Shown here: positions 25,330-38,004 of the stretch, piece after piece | Position numbering within the stretch: position 1 is the stretch's first letter | Layout of the letters: each line of letters begins with the position of its first letter | NCBI GenBank assembly: GCA_028023455.1 | Contig: JAQFVV010000458.1 | Coordinates: 186,001 to 250,000, forward strand | From: Epiperipatus broadwayi | Taxonomy: Eukaryota > Onychophora > Udeonychophora > Euonychophora > Peripatidae | DNA length: 64,000 nucleotides | Direction of reading: 5' to 3' | The notes under the pieces: generated by a model | What the model was told of the DNA's origin: nothing | The model's database searches: none | What the model saw: the letters and a program-made list of their open reading frames with translations, nothing else | Program-made: the position numbers and the translations under genes

Positions 25330-28300
25330 TTTTTTAAAAAATTATTTTTTTTATGCTTAATAGCTTCTGTACCATTTTCTGTAACTTTGAATAATCAGTG
25401 ATTATTAGATATCCTATTGCGTTTTAAATACCCATCTTCTGATTTTTGCCTTTATTATTAAGGTTTGGGATTTAAAACTAGAAATAGTGCAAGTATGCAT
25501 CTAACAACTATCTTTATCTCCATTTTACCACTCAAGCTAATAACCTGAAATTTAAATTGGCCTAAGGTTTAGAACCCATGTTAATGTGCTTGAAAATAAC
25601 TGGAGTCAGATCTATATAACTTTTCAATCAAATTGACTTGTGTTCAGGGAATCTTTCATTGATTTGAATTTCAGATTATTTGCTTGAATGGTATATGGAA
25701 TTAAAAGTAGCTACTCAGATCTATAAAAATGATCAAGCATATTGACTTGAATTGATTAGCCTGAATGATAAAATGGAGTTAAAATTATAGTAACTAGATG
25801 CATAACAGTATTATTTACAGCTTGTACTTCCAAGCCTTGTTCAGAAAGGCTGAAGACAGAAACTGCTTGGAAGATGGGATTTAAAATACTATAGAATATC
25901 TGGTTATCGTTGAATAATAAAACATACAGTAGATGGCATTTAGAATGAGGAGCTGCTCGTTTTATATCATATTGCTTGTTCTAAAAAATGTAAGGGATTT
26001 GTTAACTGTTAATAGTTTTTATTTTATTTATATGCAATTCATCTCTAGAAAAATATATTAAAGTTTATATTTTATAAGTTTTACCAATTTTGGATTTTCA
26101 AACTTGTCATCTTAAAATTAAGTATTAAATAGGATAAAAATATATGTATTTTTAAGAAATCCTGATTGATTTTTTCTGTCTGATTATAGTATTTGTAACT
26201 TAATTAAAAAGAAGTGTGCATTCTCTGCTTGACTGAATAATAAAATGAATTTCAAACTACATATTTTGAGAGATAATTCAAACACAGTTGCTAACACAAA
26301 TTTTGGATTCAAATTAAATGCATTTGGAATGATTGTATAATCTGTATGTTATCTTATGCAAATAATTATAAAAGAGAGAATATTTGTGTATACAAGTAAT
26401 ATAGCATATTTTATTAATTTATTATTTATTAATGTCACTAGCAATTAAAAAAAAAGTTGAATTAGAACTATAGTTTAGTTTAATGGGATAAACCAATTCT
26501 TTGCAATTTAAGCAAGATCTATATAATAATAAATCCAAATAAATTTTAAACAATTCTAGGTATTTTGCTTGAAACATTTTAACATATTCTCTAACACAAA
26601 ATATAAATAACTTTAATGATAAATATAAAAAAACAAAGTTGATTAATCATTATTGGTAGTTAATAAAGATTCTAAATTTTTAATATTAAAGTTCTTTGTC
26701 TGAGATTTTCAAATCTTGAATATCAATATCCTATTTCGCATGAGCTATTATGTTGATAACTGCTGGTTTGCTATTAAATCATTGGGAATGTAATTTACCA
26801 ATCCATTAATATATATTTGTAGATCTATATATCAGACTTTATATATATATATATATATATGGTATTGAACTTATTTTTTGCAATTTTAATACATAGTACT
26901 TAAGCTTTTTTCCAAACATTATATTGCTATAATTAACATATCATGTTAATAATAATAATAATTATAATTTATTAAAACCAATGCATTTTTCAGACACAAA
27001 GACTAATTACAGAATACTTTGCAATCATTAAAAAGAAAAATAAATTAATAGACAATCATGTTATTAATTATTACATAAAAATAAACTAATAAAGGTCAAT
27101 ATCGCAGGTAGTTAAAAATGAGAAACTTCTCTTTCCTGTGGTATATAAAAGGAACTTGTACAAATTATAGGCCAATTTAAAATCAGGCTCGTGGTTAACA
27201 AATGTTAGTTTATTTAAATAATAAGCTCTAACATAGGAGGACCACCTATGCTTTTTAAAACAATGACAGTAGAGTGCGGGTGAATTTTAATAGTGCATGT
27301 ATGAATAGTAGTTTCTTTACATAATTTACATAATATATATCAATAAATATAGAATTTTATATATAAATGTGAAAACATATACATAATCATGTTCTTATGC
27401 ATATTAATAATAGACACCTATTATTAAACAGATTGAAGTATTTCTATATACATAGAAATAGTATTACATTATTAGATTGATTCATAGTTGAATGATGAAT
27501 ATCGATGTATTGATAAAAAGCATTATATATTGTTGGAAGTCTGAGTACAATTAATTCAAAATTTTACTAATACAGTTTACAATATTTTTTTTTTTCACAC
27601 TATTTTTTCAAGAAATTTAATGTTAATGCTTTTCAAAGAAATATAAGGGTTGAATATTGCTCCAAACATACACAAATTTATATATATATATTATACTAAA
27701 TGTAATGTTCTACTGTGAAAAAGATCTTAGTAATTTTTTATTAAACAATCTTGCTCCTCTAAAAATGGAATGAATAGCATAAATCCATTGGCAAATAAAT
27801 ATTGCATACTATGCATGAAAAGTTATTTGGCATCTAAAGATATCTCTTCATTTTTTTTGCCTTGCTTATATGAAATCTTTAAAAAACTACACTAATGCAT
27901 TTTTCACAGTGTTTTATTTAATTTTCCTATATCATTCCATTTTGAGATCTAAAAACAATTGCATTGTATCATTTTTTTACATAAAACACAATAATTTCAT
28001 TTCATATATATACACATGCATATATATGTACCATTTCTTTCTTCTAAAGTATTTATATATAGTATATATTTATATATATATTAACTACCACAAAGTTAAT
28101 TCTATATTCAGATATATAATCAATATATATATATCCACCCATACTATAATTATTAAATCATTCTTTACTTTAAAATATATTATTTCAATTTTGTTTGTTT
28201 TTATCTAAATTGTTTTAAGTTTAAAAATAGCTAGAAATAATTGCATATTATGAATAATGCTTAAAAATTTCTTTTCAATTTACAAATTAAATTTTTTTTT

Positions 28301-28420
28301 AAAAAACTCTATTTTAAACTTTCTTTATACTTTGCTCTATAAGGCTTTTTTTAAAAAAAAAAAAAAAAAAACTTTTTTTATCAAGTCTATTTTAATGCAA
28401 ATTGAACAATAATTTTTTTA
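25330..28420. other. Start of THOC7 intron 2; no gene seen
   Basis: AT-rich. A (TA)n microsatellite lies near 26838-26861, and a slightly less biased patch at 27100-27310 is unclassified. The 112-residue open frame at 27870-28208 is low-complexity and not convincing. Confidence 0.4.
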
Positions 28421-28421
28421 T

Positions 28422-29278
28422 AGCAGTGCTGCAAGAAGTATTTCATGGATTAAAATGGGAAGCTAAAAGAGTGAAAGTAAATGGAGATTATTTAAGTCAT
28501 TTAGATTTTGCAGATGATGTAGTTGTTTTTGCAAATAATGCTTTAGAGCTACGTGAAATGTTGCAGGAGTTATCAGATGAAAGTAGGACTAAAGATAAAT
28601 GTTAAAAGGACTAAAGTAATGTTTAATAGATTTTCTCAAAATATGAAAATAAAGATTGATTATGATGAGTTAGAAGAAGTTAACAGTTACAAATACCTTG
28701 GTCAGATTATTAATACAGATGGAAATATAATGGATGTAATTAATCATAGAATTAAACTTGGTTGGAGTGCTTTTGGTAGAAATAACTATACTAAAAGGAA
28801 ATATGCCTATGTGTTTGAAAAGGAAGGTTTTTAATAAATGTGTTTTGCCAGTTCTTACTTATGGTTCTGAGACTTGGACACTTAATAGAAGAGCAATACA
28901 GAGACTTCAGACCACTCAAAGAAGTATGGAGAGATGCATGTTGGGAGTAACAAGAAGGGATCGAAAACGCAATGTATGGATAAGAGAACAAACAGGTGTT
29001 ACTGATCTCATTAAAAAAATTAAAAGACTGAAGTGCAGTTGGGCTGGACATATTGTTAGAAGAGATGATAATAGATGGACAATTGAAATTTTAAACTGGA
29101 TTCCGAGAGATTTTAAAAGATCCAGAAAGAGACCACATGTGAGATGGATGGATGAAATAAGAAAGTGTGCAGGGGTGATGTGGAGAAGAGAAGCTAAAGA
29201 TAGGAAAAGATGGATTGAACTTGGAGAGACCTTCATCCTGCAGTGAATTGATAATGGTTGATGATGATGATGATGATT
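28422..29278 (+). mobile_element. 5'-truncated RTE-type LINE, 3' end (copy B)
   Basis: A relatively young 3' fragment. It begins inside the RT with LDFADDVVVFANNALELR (the FADD catalytic motif, near 28500-28550) and continues through NSYKYLGQIINTDGN, VLPVLTYGSETWTLNRRAI and RWMDEIRKCAGVMWRREAK to a stop at 29244. Only two frameshifts, near 28590 and 28800, split the reading frame into three overlapping pieces; the last is open for 162 codons. It ends in GATAATGG and five to six TGA units. Open frames on the opposite strand are shadows. Confidence 0.88.
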
Positions 29279-29289
29279 ACCAAAAAATA

Positions 29290-30060
29290 CATAAATTTGA
29301 CATATACATATGTTATTTTTTATTTTCTATATTATTTCTTTTCTTTTTTATATATCTATATGTGTTTATATACACACTATTTATATTTATCCTTAAAAAA
29401 TTTTGCTTCAAAATTATTCTTCAGTTTTGAATATATTTTACTTATATGTAGAGCTTCTTTTATTTTACTTACTATTTAATTTTTAGTAAAATATATTTTC
29501 ATTAAATCTATGTCTTTAAGCTTTTTTTTTTTTGTATTTATATTAATAAGAGATTTTTAAATAATATTTGTTTTCTTAATTGTTGTTATAATTTTTTACT
29601 TCTTCTATGTATGTATTTAATGTTTTTTTGTTTACATGTTTCACATTTTATTTCATCCATATCAATTAAATCATCTATATTGTTTTTATTTTTACTTAGA
29701 TATTCATTATTCAATATATTTATCAAATTATTTCTTTTTTTTTTTTTAATTATATGTTGTTTTTTAATTTAAATTAATAAAAAAATTATATTTATTTTTA
29801 AATCATTTATATGTATACTTATAAATTTAATATTTTTAATTTTGATATTATATATATTTTTCTTTTTTTAAATATGCTTTACATTATTTTAATAGTATAA
29901 TTGTTATTTTTAAATTCTTTTACTTTTCAATCTCTTTACAGAAATTTTTATTCACATAGTAATTAATTGCCCTATATATTTTTGTGTTTAAACAATTTCT
30001 TTAATATTTAAATTACAATACAAATTTGTGATACTATTTTTATTTTTATGTTAATTTTCT
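29290..30060. other. T-rich unannotated intron 2 stretch
   Basis: Strongly T-rich low-complexity sequence following the LINE tail. Nothing recognised. Confidence 0.4.
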
Positions 30061-30064
30061 CTAT

Positions 30065-30351
30065 TGTACCGGGTCGAACCACTGAAACCATTTACTTACA
30101 CGTATATATAAGTTTTGCTGGTTTCAAACTCCTTCATAATACATTTATAATCTTATAAAGGTTACGTGAACGAACCGGCACGTTCGAGCAAAATGGGAGA
30201 TCTTATTGATAGCTTTAACTATCAACAATGATCCATCTCGGCTGCTAGATTCAAACCCCTACTATCCAAATACTTTATTTGTTTCGGGGCACCAGCTAGT
30301 CTGAAGACTAACGTATTCGGGCAGTAGGCTCATAATCCAGCGCTCGAAACA
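30065..30351 (-). mobile_element. Candidate LTR of a retrotransposon, minus strand
   Basis: Read on the minus strand, the segment starts TGTTTCGAGCGC (30351) and ends CCCGGTACA (30065), the TG...CA boundaries of an LTR. It is directly preceded by a purine-rich GTTGAGGGGGAA (30363-30352) that looks like a polypurine tract, which would make it a 3' LTR. It is much less AT-rich than its surroundings. No second LTR copy or coding region was found, so it is a fragment or my class call is wrong. Confidence 0.5.
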
Positions 30352-30869
30352 TTCCCCCTCAACTAGCTCAGTCTAATTTTAATTCAATAACAAAATTATA
30401 CAAAATTGGTGGTGGAAAGAATTAATAAAAAGTTGGTAAAAAGAATTGACCGACAAATAAAGTTTAAGTTTGAAGACATTTTATTTTAATTAACATTAAT
30501 TAAGTTTAATGATAATTTATTACTGAACATTTATTGACTAAATTTAAACATCTTTATAAATCTAATATAATACACACACATTCTAAATTAACATTTCTAA
30601 ATTAGTTTAAATATTCTTGTAGATTTTAATAGTAGAACACTGGTATTTATCTAATTTAACTAATAACACTGATATAATGATCACGCACATATTAACTCAT
30701 ATAGCATTCACAAATATAATAATAAAGCATTAATAGCATTTGAAACTTAAACACACATATCAATAGTTCATTTTATGTATGATAGAGTTCATATAATTTG
30801 AATCTTGAATATTTATGAATTACAGTGATGGCTACTACGTATAAATGATAATAAATAAATGTTTACCTA

Positions 30870-31232
30870 GGATTTTTGGAACGGGGATATTGCTTGTTGT
30901 TAGCTGCTTCTGATGGATTATATCTAACCGGTTAGATTTTTACGTTTTTTGAAGAGATTTTATGCGAATCCATTGGTTTTATTTTTGAAGACAGTTGAAC
31001 GTTTGACGGAGGATTTCTGAGTTGTTATGCAGACATTATTTTACAGGCAGGTTTTGATGATCTTGTTGGACTAAAAGGCTGAAGCACGAGCGTATATTTC
31101 CAACAGCTGCTCAACAATGCATTTTTATTTCTGGATACATAATAGAAATGTACTGTTATCTCAACTGAAATAACTGTCACTGGGAACTAGACTGAATAAA
31201 ACTGAACTCCGATAAAAATCTAGCTATTTATA
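30870..31232 (-). promoter_or_regulatory. Promoter-like segment with TATA box, initiator and splice donor
   Basis: On the minus strand a TATAAATA box (31232-31225) is followed 29 bases later by a TTCAGTT initiator-like site (A at 31203), then an AGTTA downstream-element-like motif near +29. About 330 bases on, ATCCTAG|GTAAAC forms a good 5' splice donor near 30870. No long reading frame exists between. It could drive the adjacent LTR element or a non-coding first exon of an unknown transcript. Inferred from sequence only. Confidence 0.35.
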
Positions 31233-31259
31233 TCTGCAAAGTGTTTTTTGTTTTAATAT

Positions 31260-32035
31260 CCTCCGGCAAATGAGTGTTGTCAAAATTTCATTGATAACTA
31301 ATCCTTTAACCACGTGTTTTTGAAGATTGTTTAATTAGTAGTAGCTATTTCAAAACGTGTTGTTTTTATATCTTTAGTAGCCCACTGCTGTGTTTTTAAA
31401 TATATTTCATTTCAATATTTATTTTCATGTGTTTTTCAATACGATTTTAACACGCATTTATTATATCTCTTATTTACAGCTTACATTTATTTACATTCGC
31501 ACGCACATATATATTTTACTATTCTAAAATCAAAAATAGTTTTAAGATTATTTTTCTTCTTTAATTTAAATGAAGAGATTTATATAATTTTTTAAAGCTT
31601 TTAAATTGTATTTCAACTAATAATAATAAACTCTTTACTTCCTTTTTATAAAACCTTCAGTTTAACTTTAAGAAAAACCCCTTCCCACTTTAAATCAATG
31701 ATTTTTCAATTTTTATTTCAAACTCTTTTGCGAAAGATTTTTATTTTAATTTTTTTTAGACAAAACTATTTTATATACATGTGCCAAATTGGCCTTGGCA
31801 CACTATACTCATGAATATTTTTGCTTTTCCATTTTCATTTCTTTCTAATTGTAATTTTTCTTTTTTTATTATATTTCTTTTTATGACTTTTTGTGCATAT
31901 ATGCAAACAAATGTAACTATGATTTAGTTAATTCCAAATGATCTAATTTAATAATAAGCATAGAAGGGGAAATCTGGCCAAAAAGAACCTTGGACAAATA
32001 AAAAAAAAAATTAGCATCAGTTTAATTTTATCAAA
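31260..32035. other. Unannotated intron 2 sequence, possibly retroelement interior
   Basis: The 31260-31400 part is somewhat GC-richer and may belong to the element to its left; the remainder is T-rich with no recognised motif. Confidence 0.35.
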
Positions 32036-32042
32036 AATGTGA

Positions 32043-32200
32043 CACAATATCAGTCAAATGTAGTATGCTTGTAGTAATAGATCTGTTTCTCATAAAACCA
32101 CGCTGATATTCAAATAATTTGGCTGGAATTAATGAGTGACTGAAATGAGTCTGTAGCTTATGCCAATTTTTATATGTAGAAACCCCAGTTTAGTAATTTT
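32043..32200 (-). mobile_element. CR1/Jockey-like reverse transcriptase scrap, minus strand
   Basis: At 32111-32043 the minus strand encodes EYQRGFMRNRSITTSILHL, matching the Q.GF...RS..T..L RT block of CR1, Jockey and related LINEs. Flanking sequence upstream on that strand (near 32200-32115) resembles the preceding S..LLN helix but is broken by stops. This family is distinct from the RTE copies in the window. Confidence 0.5.
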
Positions 32201-32219
32201 CCATTTTAAGATATATTTA

Positions 32220-33680
32220 AAATTTTCATTCCATCATATATTTTTGAAAGTTTAATAAAAACATCAGAAGTAAACAAATGATTCATTCGTATATTTTTAA
32301 AATATGTGAAGTGCAAGTAAAGTGAGGCCATGAACTATGTTGTATCAATATACATGATTTATGGGTTATCCAAAAAAAAATTTAAGCAAGCAAACAAAAA
32401 TGTAATTAAACAAACAAACAAACAAAAAAAATATTGAAATTAACAAATCAATATATTTGACAGTACTTGAGCAACCATTTTCTGTCTTTGAATGCTGTAA
32501 AAATTTGTAAATAAATTTAAAATTATGCTAGCAACCATTTTTTCATCTTGAAGCATTGTACACGATCATGTTTATTAAGAAAAAATTTTGGTTTGTGTTA
32601 AAATTATATACATTTTTTTCTTCCTTTATTAATTTTTTCTAATATTTTGCACAATAAAATATTTTCTAAGTGTAGTGCTAAAAGTTTTACAAAATTTTAA
32701 AATATTCTTAAAGTTAATACTGATTTAAAAGCATCAAAACAATTAGAGATCATAGTTTCTTAATAATGGGACTAGTCAATTATGGTTCTATAGGGGCAAA
32801 AATTTATTGAAAAAAAAAAAAAGAATGCCAAGAGCATATTTAATTGCGATAAAAACAGACATTTTGTTACTTATTAAATATTTATATGCAAATTTTCTGC
32901 AGATTTTTACTCAGTCAATACAGTATACATTAATTCTAATATATAATTAGGTATTAATGAACTTTATACTAAAAAGTTTGCATCAGTATCTCTGCTTTCC
33001 ATTTGAAAAATAAAAGGAAAATCAAATGGTGGCTGCTTTTCTAGTGAGAGCTATTGTGCTTTTTTAATGCAGGTTTATATTTTAAAGTATTAATCTTATA
33101 GTGCTTTACTTATTTAATTAGTTTTGATTGGTTTATTATTGATATATTTATATATATTGGAGGGCAATATAGCTTCCAAAGAAAAAGGAATCTGAGAATG
33201 TTTAGTATTCATGTTAAGTCATAAAACTAGATTATTATAGTTCTAAAATGAGATAAGTGTTTGAAAAGGACTAATGTTAAGATTTTTATAATTATGTGCT
33301 ATATATAACTGGAAAATATAAAGCAAATTATTTAGACTAGATCAAATCAAGGATCATTATTGATTTTTTATAATTTGTGCATTTGAACAAATTATTGATC
33401 CAGAATGTAATCAAAAATTAATTAACATACATTAAGTAGAAATACTGAGAAAATACAGAATTAAGATATCAGATGAAATTATATATTAATATTGTTAAGT
33501 CTATGTAGGTGATAAGAAATAAGTAAGGGTTTGAAAAAATTGATATAAAAGAAAATAAAAAAAATCTTATTTTGAAGCATTTTAAATGTATATATTTTAT
33601 AATTTTATAAACATTTTAAATGGAAAATAATTTATAAATGAAAAGTTATGTTGTCACCAATGTGATAAATTAAAAAAATA
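32220..33680. other. Unannotated THOC7 intron 2 sequence
   Basis: AT-rich with runs of A; a short CAAACAAACAAA repeat near 32408-32425. Nothing else recognised. Confidence 0.4.
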
Positions 33681-33682
33681 TT

Positions 33683-34286
33683 GAGATATTTGCCAAGGAA
33701 TTGTTTGAAGGTGGTTATAAGATTGAACAGATTAACAATACTTTATGTCAATTTAAAAAAAGTTATAATGATTTACAGGAGTTGAAAATTGATAATAAAA
33801 AATAGATATCTATTCCATATATTTCAAATGCTCAAGTGAAATTTTTTTAAGTATAAGGATGTGTTTAATGGTTTATTTTGTGATAGAAATAACATTAATA
33901 AATTAGTGAATGATTCTAAAAATGTCAAACCTGTCAAGCAGAAAAGTAAGGTTGTGCATCAACTTTTTTGTGGATGTATGTTATCATATATAGATGAATC
34001 GAAGTGCAGTATTGAAAAAAGATTAAAGGAGCGTGAATTGTTATATAAACATATGAAAAGTAAAAATAAAAATGATTCAATGACTGCTTCAGTTTGCTTG
34101 GATCATGAAAGAACATATAATTATAATTTTAAATTTGATATTGAAAGTGTTAAGATTTTTCATGAAGAGAGAAACCATAATAAAAGAAAAATTAAGGAGG
34201 CAATTTTAATAAATAGAAATAAAATGAATTTAATTAATAGACAAACTGCTATCATTAAAATTTGGGATTCATGGGGTTTAAATTGA
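33683..34286 (+). pseudogene. Penelope-like element fragment: RT end plus GIY-YIG endonuclease
   Basis: The 141-residue open frame at 33861-34286 is preceded in frame-adjusted sequence by ISIPYISNAQVKF (after a stop), matching the SIPY segment that follows the RT in Penelope-like elements. The open part contains FCGCMLSYIDESKCSIEKRL, the GIY-YIG nuclease core written C.C...YIGE.....RL, then a KRKIKEAILINRN helix and INRQ, all in family order. The glycine of YIG is replaced by aspartate, and the arginine of the R-L-K-E block is kept. Two stops upstream and the substitution suggest it is inactive. Only the 3' end of the element remains. Confidence 0.75.
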
Positions 34287-35340
34287 TGGTGTTTGCTTCT
34301 GTTATGTTTTTTGAATTTAACGGCAGTTGAGGAAGGTTAAGGAATTAACCGAAAGTACTTTTGCAGATTGAAAGACTGTATAAAATAATTAATTACTGTT
34401 ATATTTATTACTTTTATTGTTATTATGAAGTAATTAACATAATACTTGTAACAATTGAGAGCTGTCAGCTCTTAAGCATTTTTGTCTGTCCTTAAAATTT
34501 TATATCCCTGCTTCATTTGAAAGTATCAGAATAAGTTATTTTTTTAAAGACTCTTTAGATAGAAGTTTGACAAGTATATATCAGCTAAGTTCTTAATGAC
34601 GTCAGCATTTATTTTATTATAATACAATAAGTCTGTAAAAGCAATTATAGCTTTATGCTATTTCTTTGCTAGTGTCACAAATAAAAAGATTTTTTTACAA
34701 AAGTATTTTTTATAAAAGTATCATTGCAATTGCTAATTTCATTTTTATTTTTTAACATAAGTATGTGCTGATAGCATATAATATGAATATCCAAAATTTC
34801 TGATCAACATACATAGGTAATTAGAATGTTTTAAAAAAGGGGGTTATGTAATGCAATCTTAATTTTAGTATAAAGTTCTACTACCCATTTGACAATGACA
34901 TAAGAATCAATAGATAAGAATAATATTAATGATAATTAACATCTAAATGTGATCAGTCACAATTAATGATAATTTGAACCCTCCAAAAACATGCTCAAAA
35001 TATATATGTGTGATTTATATAGTTTTAATATGATAGAATGAGGCACTATCAACTTTTTAGAAGATAGCTTCCTCATAGTTCAAAAGGGTGTATGTAATAA
35101 GAGTTCAGCTTAGAGTTGGAGGCACTATAGATTTATTGTAATGTAATTAAATGGATTATGAAAAGCAGATTTTCTGTGTCCCAAAATATGCAGAGTCTCT
35201 TGTTAATTACTTGCATACTTTCCATAATGAAAATGTTAACCATACATAGTGGACAGAGCTCTGAAGAAGGCTGTTGGATAATAAAATTATCGGCTAGTTT
35301 TGGAAGTTTGGAGTAATAAAATACTGTATTTGAATTATGC
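34287..35340. other. Downstream of the Penelope-like fragment
   Basis: A perfect 6-bp stem AGAGCT-GTC-AGCTCT lies at 34458-34472, about 170 bases after the stop, and may be part of the element's 3' region. Near 35255-35310, GCTCTGAAGAAGGCTGTTGG resembles terminal sequence of CR1 or Penelope elements. The minus open frame 35133-35342 is not convincing as a gene. Confidence 0.3.
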
Positions 35341-35344
35341 AAAG

Positions 35345-36060
35345 TGCATAGAAGAGTGTGCTAGCATAATTTGTATATATTAATAATGATTTGCAAATGA
35401 ATATATAACAGTTTTAGCAGAAGAGTAAAAATTCCAAGATAATTTTGTTTGGTGTGCTATGCATCAAATAATAAAGATTGTGTTGTAATGTAGCTTTTTC
35501 TATTGATTGAGGAAATGTCAGGTCATTATATTCACTATTTATCTATAAAATATATCATTTTTTTATTATATATTTTTAGGGATTTTAAAGATTATTGTAA
35601 AGAATTGAAAATTTGGTACTAATGTACTTTTGCCAAATACTATTCTTAAGACAAAAATTGTGATATGATATACAAAAGACATAGTATTATTGATCAATTC
35701 ATTTTTCTAAAAAAAAAAAAAAATCAGTACAACTATTTTTTTTTTCTCGATGCATATATATATAATTTTCTTTTCTTTTATATGTAATTGCTTTTTTTTT
35801 TTATCAAAGAAGATAAATTTTATAGTTGATTTTTTACTCTTATGACAATTGTCATCTTAATTCTAAACTTTTCAATTCTTGTCTTTTGTGGGATTATACA
35901 GATAAAAAAGACATAACCAAATGTATCACAAATTTACTTAGTAGAAATTTCTTCCACTAACAGCTCTCTTAATCAATTAGCTAATAATTATAAAATTTAT
36001 TGTAAGCAGAGCTTATTACCTGCTTTGGATTGTACTTCCAAACATCTTTATTCTTGAGAT
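35345..36060. other. Unannotated THOC7 intron 2 sequence
   Basis: AT-rich with several long T runs. Nothing recognised. Confidence 0.4.
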
Positions 36061-36730
36061 CATTGAAAAAAATGAAGAATTATTAAAATTTTTATTAGAG
36101 ATGTTAAATAAAAAAAACAAATATATTTCATACACAAATGATGACAAAACAGAGGAAAAAGAAAGAAGAAAAAAATTGAAATTGATGGAACTGTGTTAGA
36201 CAACATAAAAAGTTTTATTTAGTTTGAAATTATATCATTAGTGAAAAATGAAATAGAATTAATAATGGCCAGTGCAAGAACATGCCATAGACATTTGTGT
36301 ATTTATAGTTTATTATATGCTTGTGAAACATGGGTGATGATAAAATCTTAGCATAGAATAGAACATGCTACAAAAACTTATTAAGAATTGAATGAATGCA
36401 AACAGTTTCTAATAAAGAAATATACAAGAAAAGTAAGTTGGACAAGAATTATATTTAAAAAAGTTGTAGAAAGAAAATTACAATTGTTTGACCATATGTA
36501 CAAAATGAATTAAAAATTACTTTTTTCTACTATACAAGGCATAAACGAGAAATATTTCATAGAATATGGACAGATAGCATTAAAGAAAAGTTGAAAGATA
36601 ATTTGTTCATTATTCTTCCAAGAGAAAGACATCTTAAATCAGTGAAGAATTCAGCATACATTTATGGGTGCTGAGCCAGAAATTTCTGATTATAATGTTA
36701 ATGATATTATCAAAGACAACTTTGAAATAG
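36061..36730 (+). mobile_element. Decayed LINE 3' region (family H, plus strand)
   Basis: Fragments in shifting frames: LLYACETWVM (near 36310-36340), RKVSWTRIIFKKVVERKLQLFDHMYKMN split over 36430-36510, and GQIALKKS. This is the order of the region after the RT in endonuclease-RT LINEs (Y..E.W, LFGH..RM). The same LQLFDH segment is found inverted at 44.0 kb. Numerous stops; long dead. Confidence 0.55.
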
Positions 36731-36734
36731 TTAT

Positions 36735-37205
36735 ATATTAAAGATGATTCAACGTAATGTTTTTAATTCTATATTCCTATTTTGATTGAGCAAATTAAGA
36801 ATTTTTTTAAAGTTATTTCAATTAAAGCTTTGATGAAAATTTTTTTTAAAGAACTAATAGAAAATAAATTTGTTACTAATTTTTAAATTTTCTGTCTCCA
36901 TGTTTATATAATAATAATAATAATGTGTTATTCAGTTTATTCAACATGAATTTTTTGTTAGCTTTTCGTAAACAAATATGAGACACTAAATCTTCACTTC
37001 CAGATGTAACCAATTAACATATTCTTTCAGAGATTACTCTTTTTTTATTTTTTATTGTGACTCAGTATAATTAGTTTAATAAGACATTACGACTACAGTT
37101 GTTCAAAAGTATTATAACTATTATTATAAATGGCCCAGATTATATCAGATATATTTTATCAGTTCATTTCATAATAATTAGTCACATTTTTAAATTTTTT
37201 TTTAT
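36735..37205. other. Unannotated THOC7 intron 2 sequence
   Basis: AT-rich; a short ATA microsatellite near 36910-36924. Nothing else seen. Confidence 0.4.
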
Positions 37206-37207
37206 AG

Positions 37208-38000
37208 CCATATATTTAAGAAGTAAAGTGAGTGTGTGGGTGTGCATGATTAAAAAAAAAGGAGTAAAGAAATAGTCAAGCATTAATAAATATTAATAGC
37301 TGTATTTAATCTTTTAATACAACATTAAAGTATATTTCTGGGTTAAAGAAATATAACATTTTAATCTTAAAAATACATATTAATTATTTAAAAATAGTAT
37401 TTAACTTTGAGTATAATAAAATGATGCTTGGGTATTGGATTATCATTAAATAAAAAACAATAGGTGAGAATAGACATTGATATATGGGCCAATTGGCAAC
37501 ATCATGTTGAAATGTATTTTGGAGCAGTTTTATATTTTTCATTTATCTATAACCATATGTTTAAAGAAATAATATGTATAGTTTTGATAAATAAATAAAA
37601 TTAGCTCATAGATAAAAAGAGGAGTAAAAAGTAAAATATTAAAAAATGAATTCTGTATTAATAAATATGTATGGATATATCTAATCTTTAATATAACATT
37701 AAAATATATTTATATGAAGAAAATATAATTTCTAACTTTAAAAATGAATATTAGTGGTTAAAAGTAAAGTTGCTTTAAAAATAAAATTATCTAAGATTGC
37801 ATGCTGATAAAGTATTCCTTGGCAAATAAATCAATATAATTATCATTAAATAAATAGAAAAGCAATGGCAATTTGACCAACCGATGAGACATGGTCAATA
37901 TCATGTCATTTACACCCCACCCCCCTTTAACCATAACCATATGATCAAAGAATTAATGTGAATGAGTGTTATGATATTTGAGAAATGTCACTAGTTTTTT
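37208..38000. repeat. Diverged tandem duplication, units of about 345-385 bp
   Basis: Two full units (37208-37552 and 37553-37936) and the start of a third (from 37937) share in order CCATATxTTTAA, GGAGTAAA, TAATCTTTAATA.AACATTAAA, ATTATCATTAAATAAA and CCAATTGGCAA or similar. Divergence is high, so the duplication is old. There is no coding capacity. Confidence 0.65.
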
Positions 38001-38004
38001 GTTG

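Noticed and set aside
27870-28208. 112-codon open frame rich in I, Y and F
   Set aside because: Composition is what random AT-rich sequence gives; no motif and no splice context.
28791-29236. Two minus-strand open frames of 86 and 106 codons
   Set aside because: Antisense shadows of the RTE copy B coding region.
30290-30352. tRNA-Met-like anticodon loop CTCATAATC
   Set aside because: No matching acceptor stem, D arm or proper T arm could be drawn; the segment is better explained as part of an LTR.
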